64,000 nt of DNA from assembly GCF_001514195.1 (NCBI RefSeq), contig NZ_KQ948737.1, forward strand, positions 762,012-826,011, in the 5' to 3' direction. Below the pieces are notes generated by a model. It searched no databases, was not told where the DNA came from, and saw only the letters and a program-made list of their open reading frames with translations. This stretch comes from Streptomyces griseorubiginosus (GTDB lineage: Bacteria; Actinomycetota; Actinomycetes; Streptomycetales; Streptomycetaceae). A program made the position numbers and the translations under genes. Of this stretch, positions 23,097 through 31,758 are shown piece by piece (the first letter of the stretch is position 1; each line of letters begins with the position of its first letter).

Positions 23097-23167
23097 TCGC
23101 ACTTCCTGCGATCTGATCACACTCTTGTGGTCGACCCGTCCCGGACCGCAAACCGGCGGTTCCGGGA
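23095..23167 (+). terminator. Tandem hairpins after the precursor gene
   Basis: GATCGCA-CTTCC-TGCGATC (23095-23113) overlaps the precursor stop codon. TCCCGGACCGC pairs with GCGGTTCCGGGA (23139-23167) with one bulged base. Placed between precursor and exporter genes, they could stabilise or partly terminate the precursor mRNA. Confidence 0.5.
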
Positions 23168-23206
23168 CTTTCGGGTGCTCGCCATCTCGAGGTGAGGGAT
23201 AGTCGC

Positions 23207-24013
23207 GTGCAGTTCCGCCAACAGGCCCTCGCCAAGCTCCAGTCGCCGGAGGAACTCGACCTTCCGGTGCGTTTCGCCCGTCCGCAGGGCTGGCTCGTGA
23301 TGGCCGTGACGGTGGTGGTGATCGCCGCCGCATCCGTGTGGGCGGTGACCGGCTCGGTCGCCTCCACGGTGAGCGCACCCGCCATCCTCACCCACGGGCA
23401 GGGCAGTTACATCCTCCAGAGCCCCGTCGCCGGGCAGGTCACCCAGGTGATCGCCGAGGAGGGCGTCCGGCTGCCCGCGAACTCCCCGGTGCTCAAGGTC
23501 CGTACCGCCGACGGGGACACCGTCGTGCGCACGGTCGCCGCCGGCCGGATCACCGCGCTCGCGGCCACCATCGGGCAGATCATCTCGACCGGCGCGAACG
23601 TCGCCGCCGTGGAGAAGGTCGCCCACGCCGACGATCCGATGTACGCCACCGTGTACGTGCCCACGGAGAACGCGGCCTCCATACCCGAGGACGCGGCCGT
23701 GGACCTGACCGTGTCCTCGGTGCCCACCCAGGAGTACGGCGTGCTGCGCGGCCATGTGAAGTCGGTGGACCGCTCGGCCCAGTCGGCGCAGCAGATCGCC
23801 GCGTTCCTCGGGGACAGCCAGCTCGGCGAGCAGTTCACCAAGGACGGCCGCCCCGTCGCGGTCCTGGTGAAGCTGGACAAGTCGAAGGGCACGAAGAGCG
23901 GTTACCGGTGGTCGTCCGCGGACGGTCCCCCCTTCGCCCTCACCTCGATGACCGTGGCCTCGGGTTCGATCCGGCTGGCCGATCAGCGCCCCGTCGATTG
24001 GCTGCTGCCGTGA
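23207..24013 (+). CDS. NHLM-type membrane fusion (HlyD-like) secretion protein
   Basis: A 268-residue single-pass membrane protein. One helix (about residues 29-48, WLVMAVTVVVIAAASVWAV) is followed by a lipoyl/HlyD-like region with SPVAGQVTQVIAEEGVRL and NSPVLKVRT, then VPTENAASIPEDAAVDLTV. This is the adaptor subunit of NHLM-type bacteriocin exporters. The GTG at 23207 is used because AGGG lies 8 bases upstream and the N-terminus then reads VQFRQQALAKLQSPEELDLP, typical of the family; a GTG at 23192 is the alternative. The stop overlaps the next start (GTGA), indicating coupling. Confidence 0.85.
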   Translation: MQFRQQALAKLQSPEELDLPVRFARPQGWLVMAVTVVVIAAASVWAVTGSVASTVSAPAILTHGQGSYILQSPVAGQVTQVIAEEGVRLPANSPVLKVRTADGDTVVRTVAAGRITALAATIGQIISTGANVAAVEKVAHADDPMYATVYVPTENAASIPEDAAVDLTVSSVPTQEYGVLRGHVKSVDRSAQSAQQIAAFLGDSQLGEQFTKDGRPVAVLVKLDKSKGTKSGYRWSSADGPPFALTSMTVASGSIRLADQRPVDWLLP

Positions 24014-26232
24014 GCACCGCACAGGAGACCCGCGGCAGGCGCCGCTCCGCCCCGCCCAAACGCCCGGTCCCCACGGGGAAGTCGAAGACGGTCCGTACAC
24101 CCACCGTTCTCCAGATGGAGGCCGTGGAGTGCGGTGCCGCCTCCCTCGCGATGGTCCTCGGCCACTACGGCAGGCACGTCCCGCTGGAGGAGCTGCGGAT
24201 CGCCTGCGGAGTCTCCCGGGACGGCTCGCGCGCCAGCAACCTCCTCAAGGCGGCCCGCAGTTACGGTCTGACGGCCAAGGGCATGCAGATGGACACGGCC
24301 GCCCTCGCCGAGGTGAAGACCCCGGCCGTGCTGTTCTGGGAGTTCAACCACTACGTCGTCTACGACGGCATGGGCCGCCGGTTCGGCCGCCGCGGGGTGT
24401 ACATCAACGACCCCGGCAAGGGCCGTCGTTTCGTCCCCATGGAGGACTTCGACGGCAGCTTCACCGGTGTCGTCCTGGTGATGGAGCCCGGCGAGGGCTT
24501 CACCAAGGGCGGTCGCAAGCCCGGTGTGCTGGGCGCGATGCCGGCCCGGCTGCGCGGTACCGCGGGCACCATGCCGGCCGCGGTCCTCGCGAGCCTGCTG
24601 CTGGTCCTCGTCGGCGCCGCCACCCCCGCGCTCTCCCGCACCTACATCGACCTGTTCCTGATCGGCGGGCAGACCTCGCTGCTCGGCACGCTGTTCGCGT
24701 CGATGGGTGCCTGCGTGTCCCTCACCCTCGCCCTGACCTGGCTCCAGCAGGCGAACCTGCTGCACGGCCGGATCATCTCCTCGACCCTGTCCAGCGCCCG
24801 CTTCCTGCGCCACCTGCTGCGCCTGCCGGTGACGTTCTTCTCCCAGCGCAGCCCCGCCGACCTGGTGCAGCGGCTCCAGTCCAACGACCAGGTGGCCGAG
24901 ACCCTGGCCCGCGACCTCGCGGCGGCGGGCGTGGACGCGGTGGTCGTCGTCCTGTACGCGGTCCTCCTGTACACCTACGATCCGCAGCTCACCTTCGTCG
25001 GCATCGGCGTGGCCCTGCTGAACGTGGTGGCGATGCGGATCGTGATCCGGCTGCGGGCCACGCGTACCGCCAAGCTGCGTGCCGACAGCGCCCGGCTCAC
25101 CAACACCGCCTACACCGGGCTCCAGTTGATCGAGACGATGAAGGCGACGGGCGGCGAGGACGGCTACTTCCGCAAGTGGGCCGGACAGCACGCCACGACC
25201 CTGGAGGAGCAGCAGAAGCTCGGGGTGCCGAGCGCCTGGCTGGGGGTGGTGGCGCCGATGCTGGCCACCTTCAACAGCGCGCTCATCCTGTGGATCGGGG
25301 GCATGAGGGCCGTGGAGGGCGGTATCTCGGTCGGTCTGCTGGTCGCCTTCCAGGCCCTGGTCACGCGGTTCACCGCGCCGATCACCCGCCTGAACGGCGT
25401 GGCGGGCCGCATCCAGGACTTCGCGGCGGACGTGGCCCGGCTGAAGGACGTGGAGAACTTCAAGGCCGACCCGCTCTACGGCCGCCCCGGCGCCGGCGAG
25501 TCGACGCGCCGCCTGCACGGTCACGTCGAGCTCCAGAACATCACCTTCGGCTACAACCCGCTCGACAAGCCGCTGCTGACCGGGTTCGACCTGACCGTCG
25601 GTCCGGGACAGCAGGTGGCCCTGGTGGGCGGCTCGGGCAGCGGCAAGTCGACCGTGTCGCGGCTGATCTCCGGCCTGTACGCGCCCTGGGAGGGCGTGAT
25701 CCGCATCGACGGGCAGCGCCTGGACGACATCCCGCGCGGCGCGCTCGCCTCCTCGGTGTCCTTCGTCGACCAGGACGTGTTTCTCTTCGAGGGGTCGGTG
25801 CGCGACAACGTGGCGCTGTGGGACCCGTCGATCCCGGACGACGCCGTGGTGGACGCGCTCAGGGACGCGGCCCTGTACGACGTGGTCGTGCGGCGGCCCG
25901 GGGGCATCCACAGCAGGGTCGAGCAGGACGGGCGCAACTTCTCCGGCGGTCAGCGCCAACGCCTGGAGATCGCGCGGGCGTTGGTGCGCCGGCCCAGCAT
26001 CCTGGTCCTCGACGAGGTGACCAGCGCGCTGGACGCGGAGACCGAGCTGGTAGTCATGGACAACCTGCGTCGGCGCGGCTGCGCCTGTGTGGTGATCGCG
26101 CACCGGCTCAGCACCGTGCGCGACAGCGACGAGATCGTCGTGCTCCAGCACGGCACGATCGTGGAGCGCGGGCGGCACGAGGAGCTGGTGGCGCGCGGCG
26201 GCGCGTACGCGGCGCTGGTCAAGGAACGGTGA
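24010..26232 (+). CDS. NHLM-type C39 peptidase/ABC exporter
   Basis: A 740-residue peptidase-containing ABC transporter. The N-terminal C39 peptidase has catalytic Cys in QMEAVECGAASLAMVL (about residues 37-52), His in EFNHYVVYDG and Asp in YINDPGKGRR. Membrane helices follow (about 180-460), then an ATPase domain with Walker A GGSGSGKST, signature FSGGQRQRLEIA and Walker B ILVLDEVTSALD. It should cut the precursor after Gly-Gly and export the core across the membrane. The GTG start overlaps the upstream stop. One base separates its stop from the next gene, so the four genes act as one unit. Confidence 0.92.
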   Translation: MSTAQETRGRRRSAPPKRPVPTGKSKTVRTPTVLQMEAVECGAASLAMVLGHYGRHVPLEELRIACGVSRDGSRASNLLKAARSYGLTAKGMQMDTAALAEVKTPAVLFWEFNHYVVYDGMGRRFGRRGVYINDPGKGRRFVPMEDFDGSFTGVVLVMEPGEGFTKGGRKPGVLGAMPARLRGTAGTMPAAVLASLLLVLVGAATPALSRTYIDLFLIGGQTSLLGTLFASMGACVSLTLALTWLQQANLLHGRIISSTLSSARFLRHLLRLPVTFFSQRSPADLVQRLQSNDQVAETLARDLAAAGVDAVVVVLYAVLLYTYDPQLTFVGIGVALLNVVAMRIVIRLRATRTAKLRADSARLTNTAYTGLQLIETMKATGGEDGYFRKWAGQHATTLEEQQKLGVPSAWLGVVAPMLATFNSALILWIGGMRAVEGGISVGLLVAFQALVTRFTAPITRLNGVAGRIQDFAADVARLKDVENFKADPLYGRPGAGESTRRLHGHVELQNITFGYNPLDKPLLTGFDLTVGPGQQVALVGGSGSGKSTVSRLISGLYAPWEGVIRIDGQRLDDIPRGALASSVSFVDQDVFLFEGSVRDNVALWDPSIPDDAVVDALRDAALYDVVVRRPGGIHSRVEQDGRNFSGGQRQRLEIARALVRRPSILVLDEVTSALDAETELVVMDNLRRRGCACVVIAHRLSTVRDSDEIVVLQHGTIVERGRHEELVARGGAYAALVKER

Positions 26233-26233
26233 G

Positions 26234-29047
26234 ATGACGACCGCACACGAAGGGGACGTGGTCCTCGGCGCCCTCGGCCGGATGGGCACGCGCATCGACT
26301 GCGCCGGCTTCAGCCGTATCGATCTCGAGGGCCCGCAGGTGCTGTGGCTGGTCGTGTCGGGCGCGGTGGACCTGTTCGCGGTGGACGCCGAACAGCAGGG
26401 CCATTGGCACCACCTGGGCCGTCTGGAGCCGGGCGCGCTGCTGCTCGGGCCGGTGGCGGGCCCGCAGCACACCCTGGTCGCGCGCCCGCTGCGGGACTGC
26501 GTGGTGCACCGCATCGGCCTGCGCGAGCTGTACGAACCGGCACACACCCAGACCTGGTCGTACGACGAGTACGGCAACCCCCAGTACGTGCCCCCGACGA
26601 CGAGCCCGCTGGAGTACGCCCTCGCGCTCGGCGTCGGCCGGAGCCTGTCCATCCTCTTCCAGGCGCCGCTGGCCGACGAGCGGGCCGCCGCCCCGACCGA
26701 CGACGACGTGTTCTGGATGCAGGTCCCGCCGGGCAGTGTTCAGTACGGCTCGCTCTACGGCGCCGACGCGGCGGCCGACCTGCTGATGGACCCGGCGGTG
26801 TGGCAGTCCATGGTCGACCAGCAGTACCGGCTGCTGACCACGCTGGACCGCTGGATCGAGCAGTTGGAGCGCACCCACGAGACTCGGACGGCCGCCGGCA
26901 TCAAGGCCGGTGAGGCGGTTCGCGCGCAGGCCGACCGGACCCTGCTGGCGTCCATCGGCCGGTCCAAGCGGCGGGCGACGGCCGCCGACGCGGACGCGAG
27001 TTACGCGGCGTGCAGGCTGGTCGCCGACGCGGCCGGGATCACCCTCGCCGAGAACGGCCACAGCGGCACCGAGAGCGACCGTCTCGACCCGGTCGAGCGG
27101 ATCGCTCTCGCCTCCCGCGTCCGCATCAGATCCGTGCGCCTGGACGGCAGTTGGTGGCGGGACGACGTGGGTCCGCTGGTGGGTCACCGGGCTCTGTCGG
27201 GTGCGCCGGTGGCGCTGCTGTGGCGGCGCGGCGGCTATGTGGCCGTGCATCCGGCGACCGGGCGTGAGACGCCGATCGAGAAGGACAACGCCGAGGAGTT
27301 CGAGCCGCGCGCGGTGATGTTCTACCGCCCGCTGCCCGACCGGAAGCTCAGCCCGCTCGGGCTGGTGCGGTTCAGCATGCGCGGCACCGGCGGCGATGTG
27401 ACGAACCTGCTGCTCAGCGGTCTGGTGACGGTGGCGATCGGCGCGCTGGTCCCGATCGCCACCGGCAAGGTGCTCGGCGAGTTCGTGCCGAAGGCGCAGA
27501 CCGGGCTGATCGTGCAGGTGTGTCTGGCCGTGATGGTCAGCGGTGTGGTGACGGCGGCCTTCATGCTGCTCCAGAACCTCACCATGCTCCGCCTGGAGGG
27601 CCGTATCGAGGCGACCCTCCAGCCGGCCGTCTGGGACCGGCTGCTGCGGCTGCCGACGAAGTTCTTCACCGAGCGCTCGACCGGTGAACTGGCCAGTCAG
27701 GCCATGGGAATCAGCTCGATCCGCCGGATGATGGCGGGCATCGGCCCCACGGTCGCCCAGTCGGTGACGGTCGGCGCCATGAATCTGGGCCTGCTGTTCT
27801 GGTACAGCGTGCCGATGGCGATGGCAGCGATCGCCATGCTCGTCGTGATCGCGGCCGGCTTCCTCGGTCTCGGGCTGTGGCAGGTGCGCTGGCAGCGGCG
27901 GTTGGTCGTGCTCGGCAACAAGCTCAACAACCAGGCCTTCCAGACCCTGCGGGGGCTGCCCAAGCTCCGGGTGGCGGCGGCCGAGAACTACGCCTACGCC
28001 GCCTGGGCCTCGGAGTTCGCCCGCAGCCGTGAGCTCCAGCAGAAGGTCGGCCGGATCAAGAACCTGACCACGGTGCTGGGTTCGGTGTATCTGCCGCTGT
28101 GCACCCTGCTGATGTTCATGCTGCTGGCGGGCCCGGCACGGGGCTCGATGTCGGCGGCCGCGTTCCTCACCTTCAACACCTCGGTGACCATGCTGCTGAC
28201 CGCGGTCACCTCGCTCACCGGCGCCTTCGTCTCGGCGGTGGCCGCGCTCCCGCTGTTCGAGGAGATCAAGCCGGTCCTGGAGGCGCAGCCGGAGGTGCGC
28301 ACCGCGAGCACCCGGCCGGGTCCGCTCACCGGGGCGCTGGAGGCCCGCCGGCTCTCCTTCCGCTACTCCGACGACGGCCCGCTGATCCTCGACGACGTGT
28401 CCTTCGAGATCCGGCCGGGCGAGTTCGTGGCGGTCGTCGGCCCGAGCGGCTGCGGCAAGTCGACCCTGCTCCGGCTGCTGATCGGCTTCGACCGCCCGCT
28501 GTCCGGGAGTGTCCTGTACGACGGCCAGGACCTGGCCGCCCTCGACCAGTCGGCGGTGCGCCGGCAGTGCGGGGTCGTCCTCCAGCACGCCCAGCCGTTC
28601 ACCGGGTCGATCCTGGACGTCATCTGCGGCACCGAGCCGTACACGCCGGAGGAGGCGATGGCGGCGGCCGCGATGGCGGGGCTCGCGGAGGACATCCAGC
28701 GGATGCCGATGGGGCTGCACACCATCGTCTCGGGCAGCGGGGCGATCTCCGGCGGCCAGCGCCAACGGCTCATGATCGCCCAGGCGTTGATCCGGCGGCC
28801 CCGGATCCTCTTCTTCGACGAGGCGACCAGCGCCCTGGACAACGACACCCAGCGCACGGTCATCGAGTCCACGAAGGCCCTCAACGCGACCCGGATCGTC
28901 ATCGCCCACCGGCTGTCCACGGTGCTGGACGCGGACCGTGTGATCGTGATGGAGAACGGCAAGGTCGCCCAGCAGGGCCCGCCCGCGCAGCTGCTCGCGG
29001 ACACGGGCGGTCGTCTGCACGAGCTGGTGCGGCGGCAGATGGCCTGA
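26234..29047 (+). CDS. NHLM-type second ABC subunit with cNMP-binding-like N-terminus
   Basis: A 937-residue protein. Residues about 15-110 resemble a cyclic-nucleotide-binding-like beta barrel, followed by a long helical region (about 150-330), membrane helices (about 385-660) and an ATPase domain with Walker A GPSGCGKST, signature ISGGQRQRLMIA and Walker B ILFFDEATSALD. It lacks the C39 peptidase. In NHLM systems this protein pairs with the peptidase-bearing subunit, which explains two ABC genes in one operon. Both ATPase sites look intact. It ends four bases before the convergent SRPBCC gene, with no terminator. Confidence 0.9.
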   Translation: MTTAHEGDVVLGALGRMGTRIDCAGFSRIDLEGPQVLWLVVSGAVDLFAVDAEQQGHWHHLGRLEPGALLLGPVAGPQHTLVARPLRDCVVHRIGLRELYEPAHTQTWSYDEYGNPQYVPPTTSPLEYALALGVGRSLSILFQAPLADERAAAPTDDDVFWMQVPPGSVQYGSLYGADAAADLLMDPAVWQSMVDQQYRLLTTLDRWIEQLERTHETRTAAGIKAGEAVRAQADRTLLASIGRSKRRATAADADASYAACRLVADAAGITLAENGHSGTESDRLDPVERIALASRVRIRSVRLDGSWWRDDVGPLVGHRALSGAPVALLWRRGGYVAVHPATGRETPIEKDNAEEFEPRAVMFYRPLPDRKLSPLGLVRFSMRGTGGDVTNLLLSGLVTVAIGALVPIATGKVLGEFVPKAQTGLIVQVCLAVMVSGVVTAAFMLLQNLTMLRLEGRIEATLQPAVWDRLLRLPTKFFTERSTGELASQAMGISSIRRMMAGIGPTVAQSVTVGAMNLGLLFWYSVPMAMAAIAMLVVIAAGFLGLGLWQVRWQRRLVVLGNKLNNQAFQTLRGLPKLRVAAAENYAYAAWASEFARSRELQQKVGRIKNLTTVLGSVYLPLCTLLMFMLLAGPARGSMSAAAFLTFNTSVTMLLTAVTSLTGAFVSAVAALPLFEEIKPVLEAQPEVRTASTRPGPLTGALEARRLSFRYSDDGPLILDDVSFEIRPGEFVAVVGPSGCGKSTLLRLLIGFDRPLSGSVLYDGQDLAALDQSAVRRQCGVVLQHAQPFTGSILDVICGTEPYTPEEAMAAAAMAGLAEDIQRMPMGLHTIVSGSGAISGGQRQRLMIAQALIRRPRILFFDEATSALDNDTQRTVIESTKALNATRIVIAHRLSTVLDADRVIVMENGKVAQQGPPAQLLADTGGRLHELVRRQMA

Positions 29048-29051
29048 GGGC

Positions 29052-29561
29052 TCAGTCCGTCCCGGGCACCGGGGCGCCGGAGGGGACCCCGGCGTCGACG
29101 TACGCCTCGTAGAGGTCCTTCCACGGCCGGTTCCCGGGGTGTTCGCCGCGGGCGTGGGCGTCGAGGGCGGCCAGGCAGACCTCCCAGCCGGCGCCGTTGC
29201 GGGCGGCGGTGTCGGCTGCGACGAGGACGTTGGTGAGCGTGAAGCGGGTCCGCTTCTCGTCGAGTTCCTCCAGGTCGAAGTGGAGTTCGTCGCCGCCCCA
29301 CTCGAAGGAGAGGTGCCGGGGCTCGTCGACGGCGAGGACGCGGCCGGTGGAGTCCGGCATGTGCGGGTCGCCGCTGAAGCGGATGGTGCCGCCGGGACGC
29401 AGCTCGATCTCGGCGCGGGACGGGAACCAGTGGGCGAGTTCGTCGGCGTCGGTCACGAACCGCCAGACGCGGTCGGCGGGGTGGTCGTAGGTGCGGCTGA
29501 AGCGGACGGCGGGGCGGCCGTCGTCCAGGGTCAGGTAGCTGCCGGTGAGGTCTGCGGCCAT
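29052..29561 (-). CDS. SRPBCC (AHSA1-like) protein
   Basis: A 169-residue START/AHSA1-fold protein: FSRTYDHPADRVWRFVTDAD near residues 21-40, HWFPSRAEIELRPGG and a long C-terminal helix (GWEVCLAALDAHARG). These proteins bind hydrophobic ligands in a cavity; most have no known ligand. Its start lies six bases after the stop of an ArsR-type regulator on the same strand, a very common pairing in actinobacteria in which the regulator controls the pair. Nothing unusual is seen. Confidence 0.85.
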   Translation of the reverse strand: MAADLTGSYLTLDDGRPAVRFSRTYDHPADRVWRFVTDADELAHWFPSRAEIELRPGGTIRFSGDPHMPDSTGRVLAVDEPRHLSFEWGGDELHFDLEELDEKRTRFTLTNVLVAADTAARNGAGWEVCLAALDAHARGEHPGNRPWKDLYEAYVDAGVPSGAPVPGTD

Positions 29562-29567
29562 GGTGGA

Positions 29568-29912
29568 TCAGTCCTTCGGGGCGGGGTCCTCGGGGGTGTC
29601 CGGCGCCGTCTCGTCCAGACGGCTGCCGAGCGCGTCCAGGCTGCGGTTCCAGAGCTCGCGGTAGGGGGCGAGCCAGATGTCCAGTCGGGCGATGGGGGCC
29701 GGGTCCAGGGCGTAGACACGCCGTTGCGCTTCCTGGCGCACCCGGACCAGACCCGCCTCCCTGAGCACCTTCAGATGCTTGGAGGTGCTCGGCTGGCTCA
29801 GTCCGCAGGCCTCCACGATCTCCCCGACGGGCCGGGGCCGCTCCAGGAGCAGCGCGACGATGGCCCGCCGGTGGGGGTCGGCGAGGGCGGTCCAGAGCGC
29901 GGGGTCGGACAT
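29568..29912 (-). CDS. ArsR-family transcriptional regulator
   Basis: A 114-residue winged-helix repressor. WTALADPHRRAIVALLLERP starts the domain, and EACGLSQPSTSKHLKVLREAGLVRV is the helix-turn-helix and wing. No cysteine-rich metal site is visible, fitting the SRPBCC-associated subgroup rather than a metal sensor. It heads a two-gene operon with the SRPBCC gene and diverges from the MFS efflux gene, with 170 bp of shared upstream DNA that contains strong palindromes. Confidence 0.88.
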   Translation of the reverse strand: MSDPALWTALADPHRRAIVALLLERPRPVGEIVEACGLSQPSTSKHLKVLREAGLVRVRQEAQRRVYALDPAPIARLDIWLAPYRELWNRSLDALGSRLDETAPDTPEDPAPKD

Positions 29913-29976
29913 GTGTCCAATATGCCTCGCCAGTTATATGCCGGTCAAGGAATACGCGTGACCGCCGTCACCCCCA

Positions 29977-30036
29977 GCGAAACGTTGCCGTTTCGCTGAG
30001 ACTGGACTAATCTCGATGTGTACGAAACCGTTTCGT
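29977..30036 (+). promoter_or_regulatory. Promoter with two GAAAC/GTTTC palindromic operators
   Basis: A near-consensus promoter TTGCCG (29985-29990), 17-base spacer, TAATCT (30008-30013) drives the MFS gene. Palindrome GCGAAAC-N6-GTTTCGC (29977-29996) overlaps the -35 box, and ACGAAAC-C-GTTTCGT (30022-30036) lies just after the expected transcription start. The layout suits repression by a TetR- or similar dimeric regulator; the regulator is not obvious in the window. Confidence 0.7.
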
Positions 30037-30082
30037 TTACGGATCGGTAACGCCCCGTCGACCTTCCCTGGAGTGCTGTCCC

Positions 30083-31585
30083 ATGTCCGAGAAGACCCTG
30101 ACCGAGAGCAGCAGGGAGAGCGCCGTCGACGCGCAGCCCGAAGCCTCGGCCAAGCGGTGGTGGATTCTCGCCGTCATCGCCCTCGCCCAGCTGATGGTGG
30201 TCCTCGACGCGACCATCGTGAACATCGCGCTGCCCTCGGCCCAGGCCGACCTCGGCTTCTCCGACGGCAACCGGCAGTGGATCGTCACCGCCTACGCGCT
30301 CGCGTTCGCCTCGCTCCTGCTGCTCGGCGGCCGGATCGCCGACCTCTTCGGCCGCAAGACGGCGTTCCTCGTCGGAGTCGCCGGCTTCGCCGCCGTCTCC
30401 GCGCTCGGCGGCGCCGCCACCAACTTCGAGATGCTGGTCACCGCCCGTGCCCTCCAGGGTGCCTTCGGCGCACTCCTGGCGCCGGCCGCGCTCTCCCTGC
30501 TCAACACGACGTTCACCGACGCCCGCGAGAAGGCCAAGGCGTTCAGCGTCTACGGCGCCATCGCCGGCGCCGGCGGTGCCGTGGGCCTGCTGCTCGGCGG
30601 CCTGCTGACCGATGCCCTGGACTGGCGCTGGACGCTCTACGTCAACGTCGTCATCGCCGTGTTCGCCTTCGCGGGCGGCTGGATCCTGCTGCACAACCAC
30701 CGGGACGCCGCCAACTCCAAGCTCGACGTCCCCGGCACCCTGCTGGTCGCGGCCGGACTGTTCTCCCTGGTCTACGGCTTCTCCAACGCCGAGACGCACG
30801 ACTGGAACTCGCCCGAGACCTGGGGCTTCCTGATCGCGGGCGGGGTGCTGCTGACCGCCTTCGCCTGGTGGCAGACCCGCGCCGCGCATCCGCTGCTGCC
30901 GCTGCGCATCCTGCTCGACCGCAACCGCGCCGCCTCCTTCCTGGCCGTGCTGATCTCCGGCGGCGGCATGTTCGGTGTCTTCCTCTTCCTCACGTACTAC
31001 CTCCAGCTGAACCTGGGCTTCAGCCCCACCAAGACCGGCGTGGCGTTCCTGCCGATGGTGGCCGCGCTGATGGTCGCGGCCCAGGTCAGCACCACCAAGC
31101 TGGTCCCCCGGATCGGCCCCAAGGCGATCATCCCGCTCGGCTTCGCGATCGCCGCGGTCGGCATGGCCTGGCTCACCGGCATCGGTGTCGGCTCCAGCTA
31201 TGCGTCCGCCGTGCTGCCGCAGCTGATCGTCACCGGTTTCGGCCTCGGTCTGGTCATGCCGCCCGCCATGCAGCTGGCCACCGGCGGGGTCGCGGCCGAG
31301 GACGCGGGAGTCGCCTCCGCCACGGTCAACGCCATGCAGCAGGTGGGCGGTTCGATCGGCACGGCGCTGCTGAACACGCTGGCCGCGAGCGCCGCCACCG
31401 ACTACCTCGTCGGCAAGGACCCGAGGAACAAGCTGGTCCAGGCCCACGCCACGATCGAGAGCTACACCACCGCCTTCTGGTGGTCGGCGGGTCTGTTCGC
31501 CGCCGGTGCGGTGATCGCCTTCCTGCTCTTCCGGCGGGGAGTGCCGGAGCAGGACGCGAGCGCCGCTCCCGTCGTGCACATGTAG
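30083..31585 (+). CDS. MFS drug:H+ antiporter, DHA2 (EmrB/QacA) family
   Basis: A 500-residue transporter with about 14 hydrophobic segments. The first helix region reads ILAVIALAQLMVVLDATIVN, with the DATIVNIALP motif of DHA2 proteins, and LLLGGRIADLFGRK is the MFS motif A (GxxxDxxGRK). GAFGALLAPAALSLL resembles motif C. Such pumps export drugs or endogenous metabolites using proton motive force. GGAG precedes the ATG. A perfect hairpin terminator follows. The palindromic operators upstream indicate induction by ligand. Confidence 0.9.
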   Translation: MSEKTLTESSRESAVDAQPEASAKRWWILAVIALAQLMVVLDATIVNIALPSAQADLGFSDGNRQWIVTAYALAFASLLLLGGRIADLFGRKTAFLVGVAGFAAVSALGGAATNFEMLVTARALQGAFGALLAPAALSLLNTTFTDAREKAKAFSVYGAIAGAGGAVGLLLGGLLTDALDWRWTLYVNVVIAVFAFAGGWILLHNHRDAANSKLDVPGTLLVAAGLFSLVYGFSNAETHDWNSPETWGFLIAGGVLLTAFAWWQTRAAHPLLPLRILLDRNRAASFLAVLISGGGMFGVFLFLTYYLQLNLGFSPTKTGVAFLPMVAALMVAAQVSTTKLVPRIGPKAIIPLGFAIAAVGMAWLTGIGVGSSYASAVLPQLIVTGFGLGLVMPPAMQLATGGVAAEDAGVASATVNAMQQVGGSIGTALLNTLAASAATDYLVGKDPRNKLVQAHATIESYTTAFWWSAGLFAAGAVIAFLLFRRGVPEQDASAAPVVHM

Positions 31586-31623
31586 CCGCCTGCACAAGTA
31601 GTCGCTCCGCACGGAGCCGCACG

Positions 31624-31657
31624 AAGGGCCGCCGTCAGCAGGGAGACGGCGGCCCTT
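31624..31657 (+). terminator. Perfect 13-bp hairpin terminator
   Basis: AAGGGCCGCCGTC and its exact complement flank an 8-base loop, 38 bases after the MFS stop. Confidence 0.8.
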
Positions 31658-31758
31658 CCCGTTGCCGTGGCGGTCGACCGGGCCGGCGCACGCACCGTAG
31701 GGCCCCTGTGGCTCACAGCGACGCCGGAATGGCCGCCGAGCGTTGGAGGAGGCTCGGG

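Noticed and set aside
26219..29020. 933-residue open frame on the - strand
   Set aside because: Antisense to the second NHLM ABC gene, Arg/His/Gln rich with no motif, while the + strand frame has all ABC signatures.
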